64,000 bases of DNA from Mobilitalea sibirica (GTDB lineage: Bacteria; Bacillota; Clostridia; Lachnospirales; Lachnospiraceae). The notes below the pieces were generated by a model. That model did not search any database, was not told the origin of the DNA, and saw only the letters and a list, made by a program, of their open reading frames with translations. Made by a program: the position numbers and the translations under genes. Below are positions 15,895 through 24,715 of this stretch, piece by piece (within the stretch, counting starts at the first letter, position 1; each line of letters starts with the position of its first letter). The DNA lies in the NCBI RefSeq assembly GCF_015999265.1, contig NZ_JAEAGR010000014.1:62001-126000 (forward strand), given 5' to 3'.

Positions 15895-16644
15895 TCAAAT
15901 CCAAGGACAAAGTTTCCTTTCCATCAAGTCAATTGCTTTAAAAATGACAATTCCCATAATACTCATAGCTAGAATTCCGGCAAACATCTGAATATAATCG
16001 ACCATGACCCAACAATTCATGATAAAATATCCGATACCGTATGTTGTTGCAAAGTTTTCGCTAAAAAACAGTGTTGCAATACTAACACCGATACTAACCC
16101 GTAGCGCTGATATAATCTTTGGAAATACAGCGGGTATTACCATATTTCTATATATCTGCCATCGATTTAATCCTAAAGTTTTGACGGAATAATAATACTC
16201 CGTAGGGATTTCTTTTACTCCATCTCTGACAGTCAGAATAATCTGAAATACAATGATGGATATGATAAGTATAATCTTCGAGCTATTACCCAATCCAAAA
16301 AGCATCATAAATAAGGGCAAAAAAGCCACCTTGGGAATAGGATAAAGGATATAGGTAACCGGTGAAAGAACGGCATCTGCTCTTTTCGAAAGTCCCAGCC
16401 ATAGTCCAATGGGTATACCAATGCCTAGGGAGATTACGATAGCTGTAGTAATTCGAAATATGCTAATAATTATATGTAAAGAAAGATCCCCTGTCATTAT
16501 TAATTTACCAAATGTAACTATTGTCTCATATGGCGCCGGAACTATATTCGAGTTTAAAAAGATATGTAAAAGATACCATATAATAAAAACAATGAGACTA
16601 CCGAATAAGGTTTTGTAGCCTTGTACATTCTTTTGCGTTCTTAT
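15895..16644 (-). CDS. ABC importer permease (NitT/TauT or HMP type), apparent ATA start
   Basis: The inner-membrane permease of a three-gene importer. The EAA loop is near residue 160 (YYSVKTLGLNRWQIYRNMVIP) and PxxYxxxP-type motifs precede it. The first ATG lies at 16497, but starting there would remove the first transmembrane helix. The frame stays open upstream for 49 codons (IVFIIWYLLHIFLNSNIVPAPYE and so on), back to an ATA that overlaps the ATPase stop codon as A-TAA. No ATG, GTG or TTG occurs in that extension. With it the protein is 249 residues, normal for the family. The ATA start is an inference; a mutated start codon would be the alternative. Confidence 0.75.
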   Translation of the reverse strand: MRTQKNVQGYKTLFGSLIVFIIWYLLHIFLNSNIVPAPYETIVTFGKLIMTGDLSLHIIISIFRITTAIVISLGIGIPIGLWLGLSKRADAVLSPVTYILYPIPKVAFLPLFMMLFGLGNSSKIILIISIIVFQIILTVRDGVKEIPTEYYYSVKTLGLNRWQIYRNMVIPAVFPKIISALRVSIGVSIATLFFSENFATTYGIGYFIMNCWVMVDYIQMFAGILAMSIMGIVIFKAIDLMERKLCPWI

Positions 16645-17378
16645 TGTTCCTCATCCTCCCCTCTTAACAATTCCCTTACTTCCCGGCAGACATTGTAATA
16701 GTCGGACTTAGAACGGATATCCTCATCACCAAAATAAGGATTATTAATCTTATGATTGATCTTGGCTTGCTTCATAATAACAATGGTCTGTCCTAGGAAT
16801 ACTGCTTCTTCTATACTGTGGGTAACCAATACCATAGTGATGGGATTTTTCTTATATAGCTTTAAAATCAAATTCTGAATAAGCTCTCTGTTGATGGCAT
16901 CAAGGGCTGACGAAGCCTCATCCATCAGAAGCAGATCCGGTTCCAACACAAGTGCTCTCGCAATAGCTACTCTCTGTTTCTGTCCCGCAGAAAGTTGCGT
17001 CGGATATTTATTCCTATGCTCTAAAATCCCTAGTTCCTCTAAGATAGCAGCAACTTTTTGGTTAATGGCAGACTTATCAAACTTTCTTACTTTCAGACCA
17101 AGGGAAACATTATCCCAAACTGTCTTCCATGGAAAGAGTCCTCCATTCTGAAGAATAACTCCAGTTTCTCTACGGGCTCCTTGCACCTCTTCATCATTAA
17201 TCAACACTTTTCCGGCAGAAGGCTTAAGAAGCCCTGCTATTGTATATAGCAGGGTCGTCTTACCACATCCGGAGGGACCGATAATTGCGCAGGTTCTATT
17301 CCCCGGAATATCCAAATCAATATTGTTTAAAGCAAGCTCATTACCGTAGTTTACTCCCAGATCCCTCACATTTATCAT
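16641..17378 (-). CDS. ABC importer ATPase (SsuB/TauB/ThiZ type)
   Basis: A 245-residue ATP-binding subunit with Walker A GPSGCGKTT (near 32), Q-loop ILQNGGLFPWKTV, signature LSAGQKQRVAIARAL (near 128) and Walker B LLLMDEASSALD (near 148). The signature reads LSAGQ rather than LSGGQ. Its ATG overlaps the binding-protein stop codon as ATGA. It powers uptake through the adjacent permease at the inner face of the membrane. Confidence 0.95.
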   Translation of the reverse strand: MINVRDLGVNYGNELALNNIDLDIPGNRTCAIIGPSGCGKTTLLYTIAGLLKPSAGKVLINDEEVQGARRETGVILQNGGLFPWKTVWDNVSLGLKVRKFDKSAINQKVAAILEELGILEHRNKYPTQLSAGQKQRVAIARALVLEPDLLLMDEASSALDAINRELIQNLILKLYKKNPITMVLVTHSIEEAVFLGQTIVIMKQAKINHKINNPYFGDEDIRSKSDYYNVCREVRELLRGEDEEQ

Positions 17379-18295
17379 GGTTCTACAAACCTTCTTTCGA
17401 CTAAGTCATCTGCTTTAACCTTTAATTCTTTGTTCATTGCCTCAGATGTCCATTGAATAATCTTATCTATGTATTGATCATCAGGAATCGATACCTTTGT
17501 ATATTCGGGAAGGATTATGTTATCCTTGATTTCAGGTTTCAAGTTAGGGATTTTCTCCATAATAATATCTATTCCCACCTGTGCATTTTGATTTAACTCA
17601 TCAACAGCCTTGTTATATGCTTCGTGAAATAACTTAACTGCTTCCTGTTTTTCTTTCAAAGCCTTTCCGGTGAAAACGATGACATCCGGACAAAAACCTT
17701 CTTCGGGTTGATACAGCTTCTTTTGAAGTCCATTCAATTCTCCCATGGACGCCAATGGTTCAGGAAACAGCCCCATATCAAGTTGACCACTTCCAATTGC
17801 CGCCAGTCTTGCAGGAATGTCATTGATAAAAACCTTCTCAATCGTATACTGATCGCTTAGCCATTCATCAATCAAAAAATTGGTTACGCTGACCTCCATC
17901 ATACCCACCTTAATGTTCTGCTTGCTATCGGCTCCTTCCTTCAGAAGAACAGGAAATACACCATTCGTCATTGTAGTGGCTTTTATATCAAATCCTCCGT
18001 CCACATTCGCAGCCACCGCTATCAAATCTGTTATTGCACCGTCAATTGACTGTGTCTGTAGAGCGCTCTGTCTATCCTGTCCATTGTTGAATATCTGTAA
18101 TTCCACATTTAACCCCAGTTCTTTAAAATACCCGTTCTTTTCAGCCAATAAAACCGGAGCTGCATCTACCGCCGGCATAAGCCCCACCTTCAATGTCAAA
18201 TCCTCAGATTCCTTTTTTGCTAAATTGCAGCCTAATGTAGATAAGGCTATTGTGACTACCATAATAGTCAGCATAAAAATCCTTCTTTTTTTCAT
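17375..18295 (-). CDS. ABC importer substrate-binding lipoprotein (NMT1/THI5-like)
   Basis: A 306-residue lipoprotein: signal peptide MKKRRIFMLTIMVVTIALST then lipobox L-G-C, with the acylated Cys at 23. The mature part LKVGLMPAVDAAPVLLAEKNGYF is the NMT1/SsuA-like opening, followed by YFKELGLNVEL and FPEPLASMGEL. The SsuA/TauA/ThiY superfamily binds sulfonates, nitrate, or HMP and related thiamine precursors. No TPP riboswitch or thiamine gene is nearby, so substrate is undecided. First gene of a binding protein-ATPase-permease operon joined by overlapping stop/start codons. Confidence 0.9.
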   Translation of the reverse strand: MKKRRIFMLTIMVVTIALSTLGCNLAKKESEDLTLKVGLMPAVDAAPVLLAEKNGYFKELGLNVELQIFNNGQDRQSALQTQSIDGAITDLIAVAANVDGGFDIKATTMTNGVFPVLLKEGADSKQNIKVGMMEVSVTNFLIDEWLSDQYTIEKVFINDIPARLAAIGSGQLDMGLFPEPLASMGELNGLQKKLYQPEEGFCPDVIVFTGKALKEKQEAVKLFHEAYNKAVDELNQNAQVGIDIIMEKIPNLKPEIKDNIILPEYTKVSIPDDQYIDKIIQWTSEAMNKELKVKADDLVERRFVEP

Positions 18296-18336
18296 TCTTT
18301 CTTAAGTCCTCCTATAAAGTTAGTTAAAAAATAGTC

Positions 18337-18479
18337 AAATCGGAAGAAACACGCTTCGCGGTTCACCTATGTCTATCTACTATACAGACATGATACGCAG
18401 TACGTGTTTCAGGATAGTAATCAAGCTAACTATGTTCACTTTGCTTTTGTGTAAACAAGATGAACCAGTAAGCCGATTT
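18337..18479. repeat. Structured leader region containing one copy of a dispersed element
   Basis: AAATCGG (18337-18343) pairs with CCGATTT (18473-18479) and GAAACACG with CGTGTTTC inside it, enclosing smaller ATGTCT/AGACAT and GGTTCA/TGAACC helices. The part at 18415-18470 (TAGTAATCAAG, TATGTTCA, GTAAACAAGATGAA in order) recurs at 60793-60845. It lies 40-180 bases upstream of the binding-protein gene, so it could act as a leader on the minus strand. It has no TPP-riboswitch CUGAGA motif. Confidence 0.5.
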
Positions 18480-18649
18480 ATCATGAATACTATCATGAAT
18501 CAAAAACATGCATATGTTTCTGTTAACTATGACTGGAAAATACTAGCATCATTACTTTCTACACTATTTATCATTATAACATAATGATAAAATTTTTAAA
18601 GAAAATATTACTTGGTGTTTCATAATCAGAGTATGATCTCTATGATTAC

Positions 18650-19225
18650 TCATACATTCCTGTCTACTATATCCTTCAAAATAGGTAAAACATCACTTTC
18701 AAACCATGGATTTTTTTTCAACCAACCAAGGTTTAATGGGGAAGGATGAACCAACGGAAAATAATCCGGTAAATATTTCTTAAAGTTTTTCACTGTTTCC
18801 GTTAAGTTTTTCTCTCGCCGACTATTTAAATAGTATTCCTGTGCATAGCTTCCAATTAGAATTATGACTTCAATATTCGGCATTCTATCTAGTAAACAGG
18901 GATGCCATTTTTCTGCAAAGCCTTTTCTAGGTGGGGCATCGCCGGTCTTAGCTTTTCCTGGATAGTAGAAATCCATAGGTAAATGAGCAATACGGTCCGT
19001 TTTATAAAATTTCTCACGGGATATTCCCAACCACTCTCTCAATCGGTCACCACTTAAATCATTCCAAAACAAACGAGTTTTTTCTGCTCTACGACCTGGT
19101 GCTTGTCCAACTATGGCAATGCGTGCTTCTACAGAAGCTTTGAATAATGGTGGGATTCCTTTTTTGGTATATGCCTCATTCATTGGGTCAGCCATGATTT
19201 CTTGCTTAATCTTTTCAAATATCAC
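18650..19225 (-). CDS. Uracil-DNA glycosylase family protein
   Basis: A 191-residue protein with the UDG-superfamily motifs GQAPG (motif A, near 39-43) and HPSPLN (motif B, near 159-164), and a central VIILIGSYAQEYYL strand. The layout resembles the clostridial UDG-fold group near families 4 and 6. It would remove uracil or deaminated bases, but the activity of this subgroup is unproven. The start is GTG with GGAAG upstream. It is not part of an operon. Confidence 0.82.
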   Translation of the reverse strand: MIFEKIKQEIMADPMNEAYTKKGIPPLFKASVEARIAIVGQAPGRRAEKTRLFWNDLSGDRLREWLGISREKFYKTDRIAHLPMDFYYPGKAKTGDAPPRKGFAEKWHPCLLDRMPNIEVIILIGSYAQEYYLNSRREKNLTETVKNFKKYLPDYFPLVHPSPLNLGWLKKNPWFESDVLPILKDIVDRNV

Positions 19226-19468
19226 CTATAACACTTCCATTCATTTTAAATATAATATTTCCCAATTTATACCGATAAACTTCTTTAAAATTTTTTATTA
19301 AATGTAAAGCGAGTAGGACCAATAAATATGGGTGGAATTTGTGTGTTTATAATTTCATTTATTTCATCTTTATATTCATTAAGCTCTTCCGGATTTAACA
19401 CGCTATCACGTATATAATTTGCATTGCGTAATTACGTTTTAATAAAATAATAGGATGAGGTGGTATAT

Positions 19469-20065
19469 TTGGCAAGAGATTATGGTGTAGAAATTGATTC
19501 ACTAAAAGATGAATTAAGCGAAATCAAACAATTATTACATGCTTTTACGAATCCAAAAGTAACATCGAAGGAACCACAGAAGAAAACAGGGCGTATTCAT
19601 AAAATGGTGAATATGCATCCAAACCCTGCCATTATGAATATTCTTTATAACCTTGAAAACACTTGCGAACAAAATGAACAAAGCGGCGCGATAACGTATC
19701 TAGGTGTATATGAATCCGGTGGTCGTCAATCTACATGGATAAGAAACGAAGTAAATACAGATGGTTTACTGTCCCTTATCGAAAATAAAATGGCAGGTAA
19801 GGTTTTAAACTGTATCGGAAATAGTGACCGTTTGAATATTCTTCTCTACATTCTTAAAAAACCAATGACCGTAGCACAATTAGTTGAAGAATGTGGATAT
19901 AGTTCAACAGGTCAAGTTTATCACCATCTTAAGCCACTGATAGCTGCTGACTTAATTGTAGAAGATGTTAAAAATGAAGGAAGAGGTGTGTACATTGCTC
20001 AACCTCATAGGGTTCAAGGAGTTATTATGTTACTTGCTGGTATCAGTGATATGATTGATCCGTAG
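19469..20065 (+). CDS. Winged-helix (ArsR-like) regulator
   Basis: About 198 residues. The N-terminal EIDSLKDELSEIKQLLHAF is a short coiled coil, the middle is undefined, and the C-terminal wing-helix domain reads RLNILLYILKKPMTVAQLVEECGYSSTGQVYHHLKPLIAADLI. I chose TTG at 19469 because GATGAGG lies 8 bases upstream; a GTG three codons earlier overlaps the ribosome site. A plus-strand terminator follows. The target is unknown and the nearest neighbours are transcribed from the other strand. Confidence 0.8.
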   Translation: MARDYGVEIDSLKDELSEIKQLLHAFTNPKVTSKEPQKKTGRIHKMVNMHPNPAIMNILYNLENTCEQNEQSGAITYLGVYESGGRQSTWIRNEVNTDGLLSLIENKMAGKVLNCIGNSDRLNILLYILKKPMTVAQLVEECGYSSTGQVYHHLKPLIAADLIVEDVKNEGRGVYIAQPHRVQGVIMLLAGISDMIDP

Positions 20066-20234
20066 TATACACAAGGAAATTGGGAAGTTATTGAATAATT
20101 ATTTTTTATTTGAGCAACAAAGAGCAGCTTTTTCGAAATATAAGGTAAATGGTATAATCAATCTATTGTAGACCATATATTTGCTGGGAATTTGCTTGGT
20201 TATATATAATTAAATTTAATAATCAAACTAAAAG

Positions 20235-20274
20235 AACTGACATACGTGATATAATCACATTGTCAGTTTTTTCT
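20235..20274 (+). terminator. Terminator of the plus-strand regulator gene
   Basis: AACTGACA pairs with TGTCAGTT, with an inner GTGAT/ATCAC helix, followed by TTTTCT. It overlaps the end of the decayed minus-strand frame at 20273. Confidence 0.85.
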
Positions 20275-20450
20275 ATCTGAATGAATCAGGTTCTCTCTTT
20301 TTTACAATTATATTTTTATTTATATGTTTCAAAGTGTAAGGCATAGTATAAAAATCTCCTGAATCTTGATTTATATTTATTAAAGAGCCAACTAATAATT
20401 CTGCAAGAAATTGATGTAATGGTACTTTTTGTTCAAGATCAGTTTTTAAA
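20273..20450 (-). pseudogene. Frameshifted coding remnant, unrecognised
   Basis: The minus strand has two adjoining open pieces in different frames. A short one reads FPELDKFKN; after a frame change comes TDLEQKVPLHQFLAELL and about 40 more codons to TAG, with no start codon. The composition looks protein-coding, with few rare codons and a hydrophobic/charged pattern, so this is probably a gene end left over after a rearrangement next to the HEPN gene. I cannot name the family. Confidence 0.45.
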
Positions 20451-20460
20451 CTTATCTAAT

Positions 20461-21681
20461 TCAGGAAATATAATCTATGAACTCATCCATATTGTGTAGT
20501 GCAATGAATAACTGAATACAATCCCTTTTTCTAACACTTCTAATATTCATACCATGATCCACATAATTCCTATTAATAGTTCCCGGTTCGGAAACAAAGT
20601 TATTTCCTTTAGCAAAGTAAACTTCTAAACATGTCACAAAATTAATACCATATAGTGAAGTAAACAAAAAATGCTCATCCGCTAATTTATCTTCCAATTT
20701 ACTCTTTAACTTTGAAGTCCCTCCAAGTCCAACTGAACGATTTGTGTGTTTGGGTTGTAGTCGTATCATTTTCGAATCCAATAAACTAAAAATAAGTAAT
20801 GCACACGCCTTATATTGCCTATTTTTGTAGCAAAAAATTGCTGAGTCCAAATCAGCTTTCTTAATTTTTTGACCATGCATCCTTTCAAATAAGTCTTCCA
20901 TTGCTTCCGTACCACAGAATTCCATAGCCATTTTATTTGCTATCTTCTTGTCTTCTGGGAAGCAATTATAAAAATCGAATGGTGCATCTGGGTGAATAGC
21001 CCAACCTAATTTTCCCCATTTTATATAACTTTCTTTCCAGCGTTCTATCTTCTTTTGTGAGATGTTCGGAATTTGTATTTTAGATATTGTATTCGCTATG
21101 GAAACCGCTATCTGCTGAAAAGGTTGTAAGCTTTTTGCAATATTTTGGACAATACGATTACTCTGTTCAACTACATCAAGAAAAACTGGACGCAGTTTGT
21201 TCGCCAATTCTTGCATCTGATTCATCCAGCCAAAATCAACACTCTGTTTATCACGATTCAAGCTTTCAACTAAAGGACGCATCGACTCTGCCAATCTTTT
21301 TGCAATGTGATCTGTATACGTTCTATACGCAATAGCAAATTTCTCCCTAATTGGCAGATTATTATCTATATCATCGAATATTTTTTTTAATTCTTCACTA
21401 TCGGAAATTATTGCACAAATATATTCACTGAATGCTTCATCCTCTACGTCAATGATATCTTGTAATACCGGTATTTCATCATACTCAGCCTGATGAATCT
21501 TATCACTTATAATGATTGCAAGTGACTTTTTATAGTTATTTTCTTTTACCAATTCTTTGATATAACGTTCTCCATCATTCATGGAAAAATGAGTTGGAAT
21601 CAAATATGCTTTCTTATTAATGATAACAGACACTTTACGATTATCTGGTCTAAAAAGTTCTATATTATTGTCATCCATCAT
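20461..21681 (-). CDS. Protein with C-terminal HEPN-like domain
   Basis: A 406-residue protein I cannot assign to a named family. The N-terminal third is acidic and includes KSLAIIISDKIHQAEYDEIP; residues 130-215 are helical and coiled-coil-like; the C-terminal 150 residues are all-helical with ACALLIFSLLDSKMIRLQPK and end in a RNYVDHG motif. R-x4-H followed by Gly is the HEPN ribonuclease signature, and the SLLDSKMIRLQP helix also fits HEPN folds of abortive-infection and toxin proteins. Remnants of a type I restriction gene lie immediately upstream. An RNA-targeting defence role is an inference. Either of two adjacent ATGs may start it; GAGGAG favours the second. Confidence 0.6.
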   Translation of the reverse strand: MMDDNNIELFRPDNRKVSVIINKKAYLIPTHFSMNDGERYIKELVKENNYKKSLAIIISDKIHQAEYDEIPVLQDIIDVEDEAFSEYICAIISDSEELKKIFDDIDNNLPIREKFAIAYRTYTDHIAKRLAESMRPLVESLNRDKQSVDFGWMNQMQELANKLRPVFLDVVEQSNRIVQNIAKSLQPFQQIAVSIANTISKIQIPNISQKKIERWKESYIKWGKLGWAIHPDAPFDFYNCFPEDKKIANKMAMEFCGTEAMEDLFERMHGQKIKKADLDSAIFCYKNRQYKACALLIFSLLDSKMIRLQPKHTNRSVGLGGTSKLKSKLEDKLADEHFLFTSLYGINFVTCLEVYFAKGNNFVSEPGTINRNYVDHGMNIRSVRKRDCIQLFIALHNMDEFIDYIS

Positions 21682-22100
21682 TATGCTCCTCTATCTTTAT
21701 ATTTTGCAAAGTCTCTTTCATTCACACCCTCTAACATTTACACTAATTCTAACCATACTATAACATATTTTGTATTGGTTTAGATTGGAAGTTCACGATA
21801 TATAATGTTAAAAAGAAACTCGAATATAAAAGGAACCCATCAAAACCGACATGCTCCCAAACACTAATTTAAGATTTGCCACAACCTCATTAAAGCATTT
21901 TTGGCCTACAAAATCTGTTTACACTTCTTCTACTCACATTTCTTCCGTTGAAGGACTTAACAATGATTAATTGTTTCTGACACTTCATATCCTCCATACG
22001 TTTTTCTAATCATTTTATTTTGCACTATACTTCTTATTTTTACGTTGTTCCCATCTTCACCTTTAACCACATTACTGCGAATTGCTTTTTCAAGCTTGCA
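21682..22100. other. Gene-poor stretch upstream of the HEPN-like gene
   Basis: A TATAGT -10-like hexamer lies at about 21758, upstream of the HEPN-like gene, but no good -35 is seen. The rest has stop codons in all frames and no clear repeats. It looks like decayed DNA continuous with the restriction-gene remnant. Confidence 0.4.
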
Positions 22101-22250
22101 CTACATCGAAACTTTCTTTGCCTCTATAATACCTACTCCTGCAACAAGATTTAGATTTCGCATATCTTAGACTATCCAGCCAGATTGAATTAACCTTGTA
22201 TCAATCGTTTCACGTGCTTTTGTTCTGGATGCATATAAGATATCCCCTTT
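22101..22250 (-). pseudogene. Remnant of a type I restriction enzyme R subunit (hsdR)
   Basis: The minus strand reads ARETIDTRLIQSGWIV, stop, DMRNLNLVAGVGI, then IIEAKKVSM and TAG. Type I R subunits begin with A-R-x-x-I-D-x-x-L-x-x-x-G-W-x-V-Q-D-x-x-x-x-N-L and later V-I-E-A-K-K. Here the Gln codon CAA has become TAA and about 25 codons between the two motifs are missing. No helicase domain remains, so the gene is dead. Confidence 0.68.
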
Positions 22251-22459
22251 AATTATATCATTACACAAGGGGGATATAGTTGTTCCTACTAACCGCTACA
22301 ACTTTACCCCACCCTACTCTGCCCATCCAAACGGAGTAATTAACATATTAAAAGCAGATCTCAAACTCTACCTTTATTACGTGAAACCCACTATTAATTC
22401 TATCCTATAAGTAACCAGTTCACTAATATTCTATCTTATTTTTTCCATTTTACCAAATG
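22251..22459. other. Decayed intergenic DNA
   Basis: No gene, hairpin or repeat that I can support lies between the two remnants flanking this stretch. Confidence 0.35.
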
Positions 22460-22523
22460 TTATTTTACCTTTGACGTCAATACTACCAACTCAATATGCT
22501 CCGTCCATGGAATCAAATTCACC
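22460..22523 (-). pseudogene. C-terminal remnant of an RlmD/TrmA-type RNA methyltransferase
   Basis: The frame reads ILVNLIPWTEHIELVVLTSK and ends K-V-K-TAA. It matches the terminal strand of RNA m5U methyltransferases; the intact family member at 31363 ends DMFPWTEHVETCCLLKRM. Only about 20 codons remain, abutting the end of the M20 peptidase gene, so a recombination junction probably lies here. Confidence 0.6.
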
Positions 22524-22529
22524 AAAATA

Positions 22530-23972
22530 CTATATATTTTTCATAAGTCTTACATAGAACTCTACTGTTTTTAATAAGGTTGTAATCTTAATCCTTTCAT
22601 TGTGTCCATGAATCATCCCACGCTCCTCTTTCGTAAGCTCCATAGCAGAAAAGCGATATACATGATCGGTAATTCGACAATAATGCCTGGAATCGCTGCA
22701 GGCCATCATAAGATATGGTGAAACAATTGCTTCCGGCCAGGTATTATGAATCACCTCTTTTAGATTATTCCATTCCTCACAATTCGTGTCTGAATAGATA
22801 GAGGGGTTCATACCATTTACGATATGAAGTTGAATTTTATCATTCTTAATGACCTTACTAAGGTATCTCATAGTTGATTCCATAGTGTCGGAGCCTAACA
22901 GGCGAAGGTTTGCACCGATCTTAGCTTTCGGAGGAAGAACATTAAAAGCGTCACTGCCTTCCATTCTTGTAATTGCACAAGTCGTTCTCATCATTGCATT
23001 TAATTCACCGCCAGATAGTCTGCATATTAGATTTAATAATGGTCTAAAACACCATAGATTAGCAAATAGAATGCGGTATGGGAAAGCGGAGTGTCTTCCT
23101 AAGGCATCAAACATTTCTGCAACCGGTTTTGTTAGCCTGGAGGGAAATGGCTTCTTTTCAATCTTCACAATAGCCTTAGCTAATTCTCCTACGATGGTAT
23201 TGAGCGGTGGTGCGGAAGCATGTCCTCCCTGACTTTCAATTGAAAATTCCATATTAACACTACCTTTTTCACCGATACCAATCAAAGCACAGGGTTTTGT
23301 TACCCCCGGGAAAACCTTATCTACTACCGCTCCGCCTTCATCTAAAACGAAAGCAGGTTTCACATTTCTTTTTTCCAATTCCTTCACGATATCAGCACAG
23401 GTATCACCGTCAATTTCCTCTTCTCCTGAAAATGAGAAGAAAATATCCTGCTTTGGTACATATCCATTCTGTATCAGATATTCAGCAGCCTCCATAATTC
23501 CACATAAGGTTCCTTTGGTATCCAGAGTTCCTCTCCCCCAGATACTTCCCTCTTCGATAATTCCTTCAAAAGCAGGCTTACTCCAGCTGGACTCATCAAC
23601 CGGAACCACATCGTAATGAGCCATTAGAACAGATGGTTTATCGGAGGCTTTACCCTTCCAGTGATACAATAATCCTGTTTTACCTACCAACTGACGGCTA
23701 CAGGTCTTATGTACATTTTGGAAACGTTCCTCAAGAAGTGTAATGAATTTATCAAATTCTTTTTGGTCCACCTTACTAACATCACGATAAGATATCGTTC
23801 TGCAACGTATCATTTCTACCATGTCTGCTGCTATTTTATCTTGATCAAGCTGATAGCTTTCATGTATTACGGGTTTATCCTGAGCAGGTCGAAACATTGC
23901 AGCCCTAAGTAAAATAACAGATAGGATTATGATTAATATACATAATAAACCCATTCCTAAATAAAATCCCAT
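22530..23972 (-). CDS. M20 family metallopeptidase with N-terminal membrane anchor
   Basis: About 480 residues. A hydrophobic N-terminal helix ([21 protein letters not shown]) is followed by an M20 peptidase/deacylase with [12 protein letters not shown] (metal His-x-Asp, near 115), [18 protein letters not shown] (near 180) and a closing GHNERI. M20 enzymes cleave dipeptides or N-acyl amino acids with two metal ions. The start is ATG at 23972 with AAGGTGGG. It ends a three-gene unit with DUF5058 and a second membrane protein, starting 75 bases after the latter; together these suggest uptake plus hydrolysis of an acylated or peptide substrate (inference). Confidence 0.9.
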   Translation of the reverse strand: MGFYLGMGLLCILIIILSVILLRAAMFRPAQDKPVIHESYQLDQDKIAADMVEMIRCRTISYRDVSKVDQKEFDKFITLLEERFQNVHKTCSRQLVGKTGLLYHWKGKASDKPSVLMAHYDVVPVDESSWSKPAFEGIIEEGSIWGRGTLDTKGTLCGIMEAAEYLIQNGYVPKQDIFFSFSGEEEIDGDTCADIVKELEKRNVKPAFVLDEGGAVVDKVFPGVTKPCALIGIGEKGSVNMEFSIESQGGHASAPPLNTIVGELAKAIVKIEKKPFPSRLTKPVAEMFDALGRHSAFPYRILFANLWCFRPLLNLICRLSGGELNAMMRTTCAITRMEGSDAFNVLPPKAKIGANLRLLGSDTMESTMRYLSKVIKNDKIQLHIVNGMNPSIYSDTNCEEWNNLKEVIHNTWPEAIVSPYLMMACSDSRHYCRITDHVYRFSAMELTKEERGMIHGHNERIKITTLLKTVEFYVRLMKNI

Positions 23973-24047
23973 CAACCCACCTTCTTTCTCAATTGTTCGT
24001 AGTATTTGGCTCTGTTGTGTGAAAATGAAACTAAAACACATCATCCC

Positions 24048-24704
24048 TTAAATCATATTCTTCTTATATAATATCCTTGCAGCTCCAATCGAGATTAGTG
24101 CCCCCACAGGTACAAGAATTCCTACCGAGCTTGCAAGTGAAGGTACCAACAAAAATAATACAATCATAAATAGCAAGGGAGCCAATGAAAGCTTCCAGTT
24201 CTTACTTACATATACAACCGCCAATCCTCCAAACAAAGATGGAAGAATATTTTCAAAGGCAGGCTTTAAGGCCGGCGAATTAATGATCGGTGCGAGCTGT
24301 GCAAGCAGAAGAACTCCAATTGCGATAACGATTGTAGTCACGATAGAAGAAGTGGCAATCGCAATGGTTGAAATTACTTCTCCTTCCTCTGTTCCGGATT
24401 TTACCCCGGCATTTTCCATTGCATTTAGTGCACTGGGAACCTTCAGATTAGTAAGATTGCCGGTTACAAAACCCAGATACGAACCGCTTGTACCTAACAT
24501 TGGAGTATAGGTAATAACTTCAATTGTACCTACCGTCCAATAGATCGGTGCTACACCAATTAATCCCTTTAAGACTGGCGTAAATCCAGGCCATGCATTG
24601 TAATGAATACAGATTGCTATCGGAACACAGAAAAGCATAACCACAGCTGTCCAGATCCATAACCTTCCATAATAGTGTGACATATCATCATATGATTTTT
24701 TCAT
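24048..24704 (-). CDS. Membrane protein partner of DUF5058
   Basis: A 218-residue polytopic protein with about six hydrophobic segments. It has TVGTIEVITYTPMLGTSGSYLGFVTGNLTNLKVP near 58, a Thr/Ser-rich helix IAIATSSIVTTIVIAIGVLL and the end PVGALISIGAARILYKK. The conserved GTSGSYLGF patch is a candidate substrate site. I recognise it only as the gene that usually accompanies DUF5058 in Firmicutes; no function is known. It starts 11 bases after DUF5058 with a GGGGGA site. Confidence 0.65.
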   Translation of the reverse strand: MKKSYDDMSHYYGRLWIWTAVVMLFCVPIAICIHYNAWPGFTPVLKGLIGVAPIYWTVGTIEVITYTPMLGTSGSYLGFVTGNLTNLKVPSALNAMENAGVKSGTEEGEVISTIAIATSSIVTTIVIAIGVLLLAQLAPIINSPALKPAFENILPSLFGGLAVVYVSKNWKLSLAPLLFMIVLFLLVPSLASSVGILVPVGALISIGAARILYKKNMI

Positions 24705-24715
24705 ACTTCTCCCCC

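Noticed and set aside
18296-18480. TPP or other known riboswitch upstream of the NMT1-like importer
   Set aside because: No CUGAGA and no other motif of a known riboswitch class was found; the structured region matches a dispersed sequence instead.
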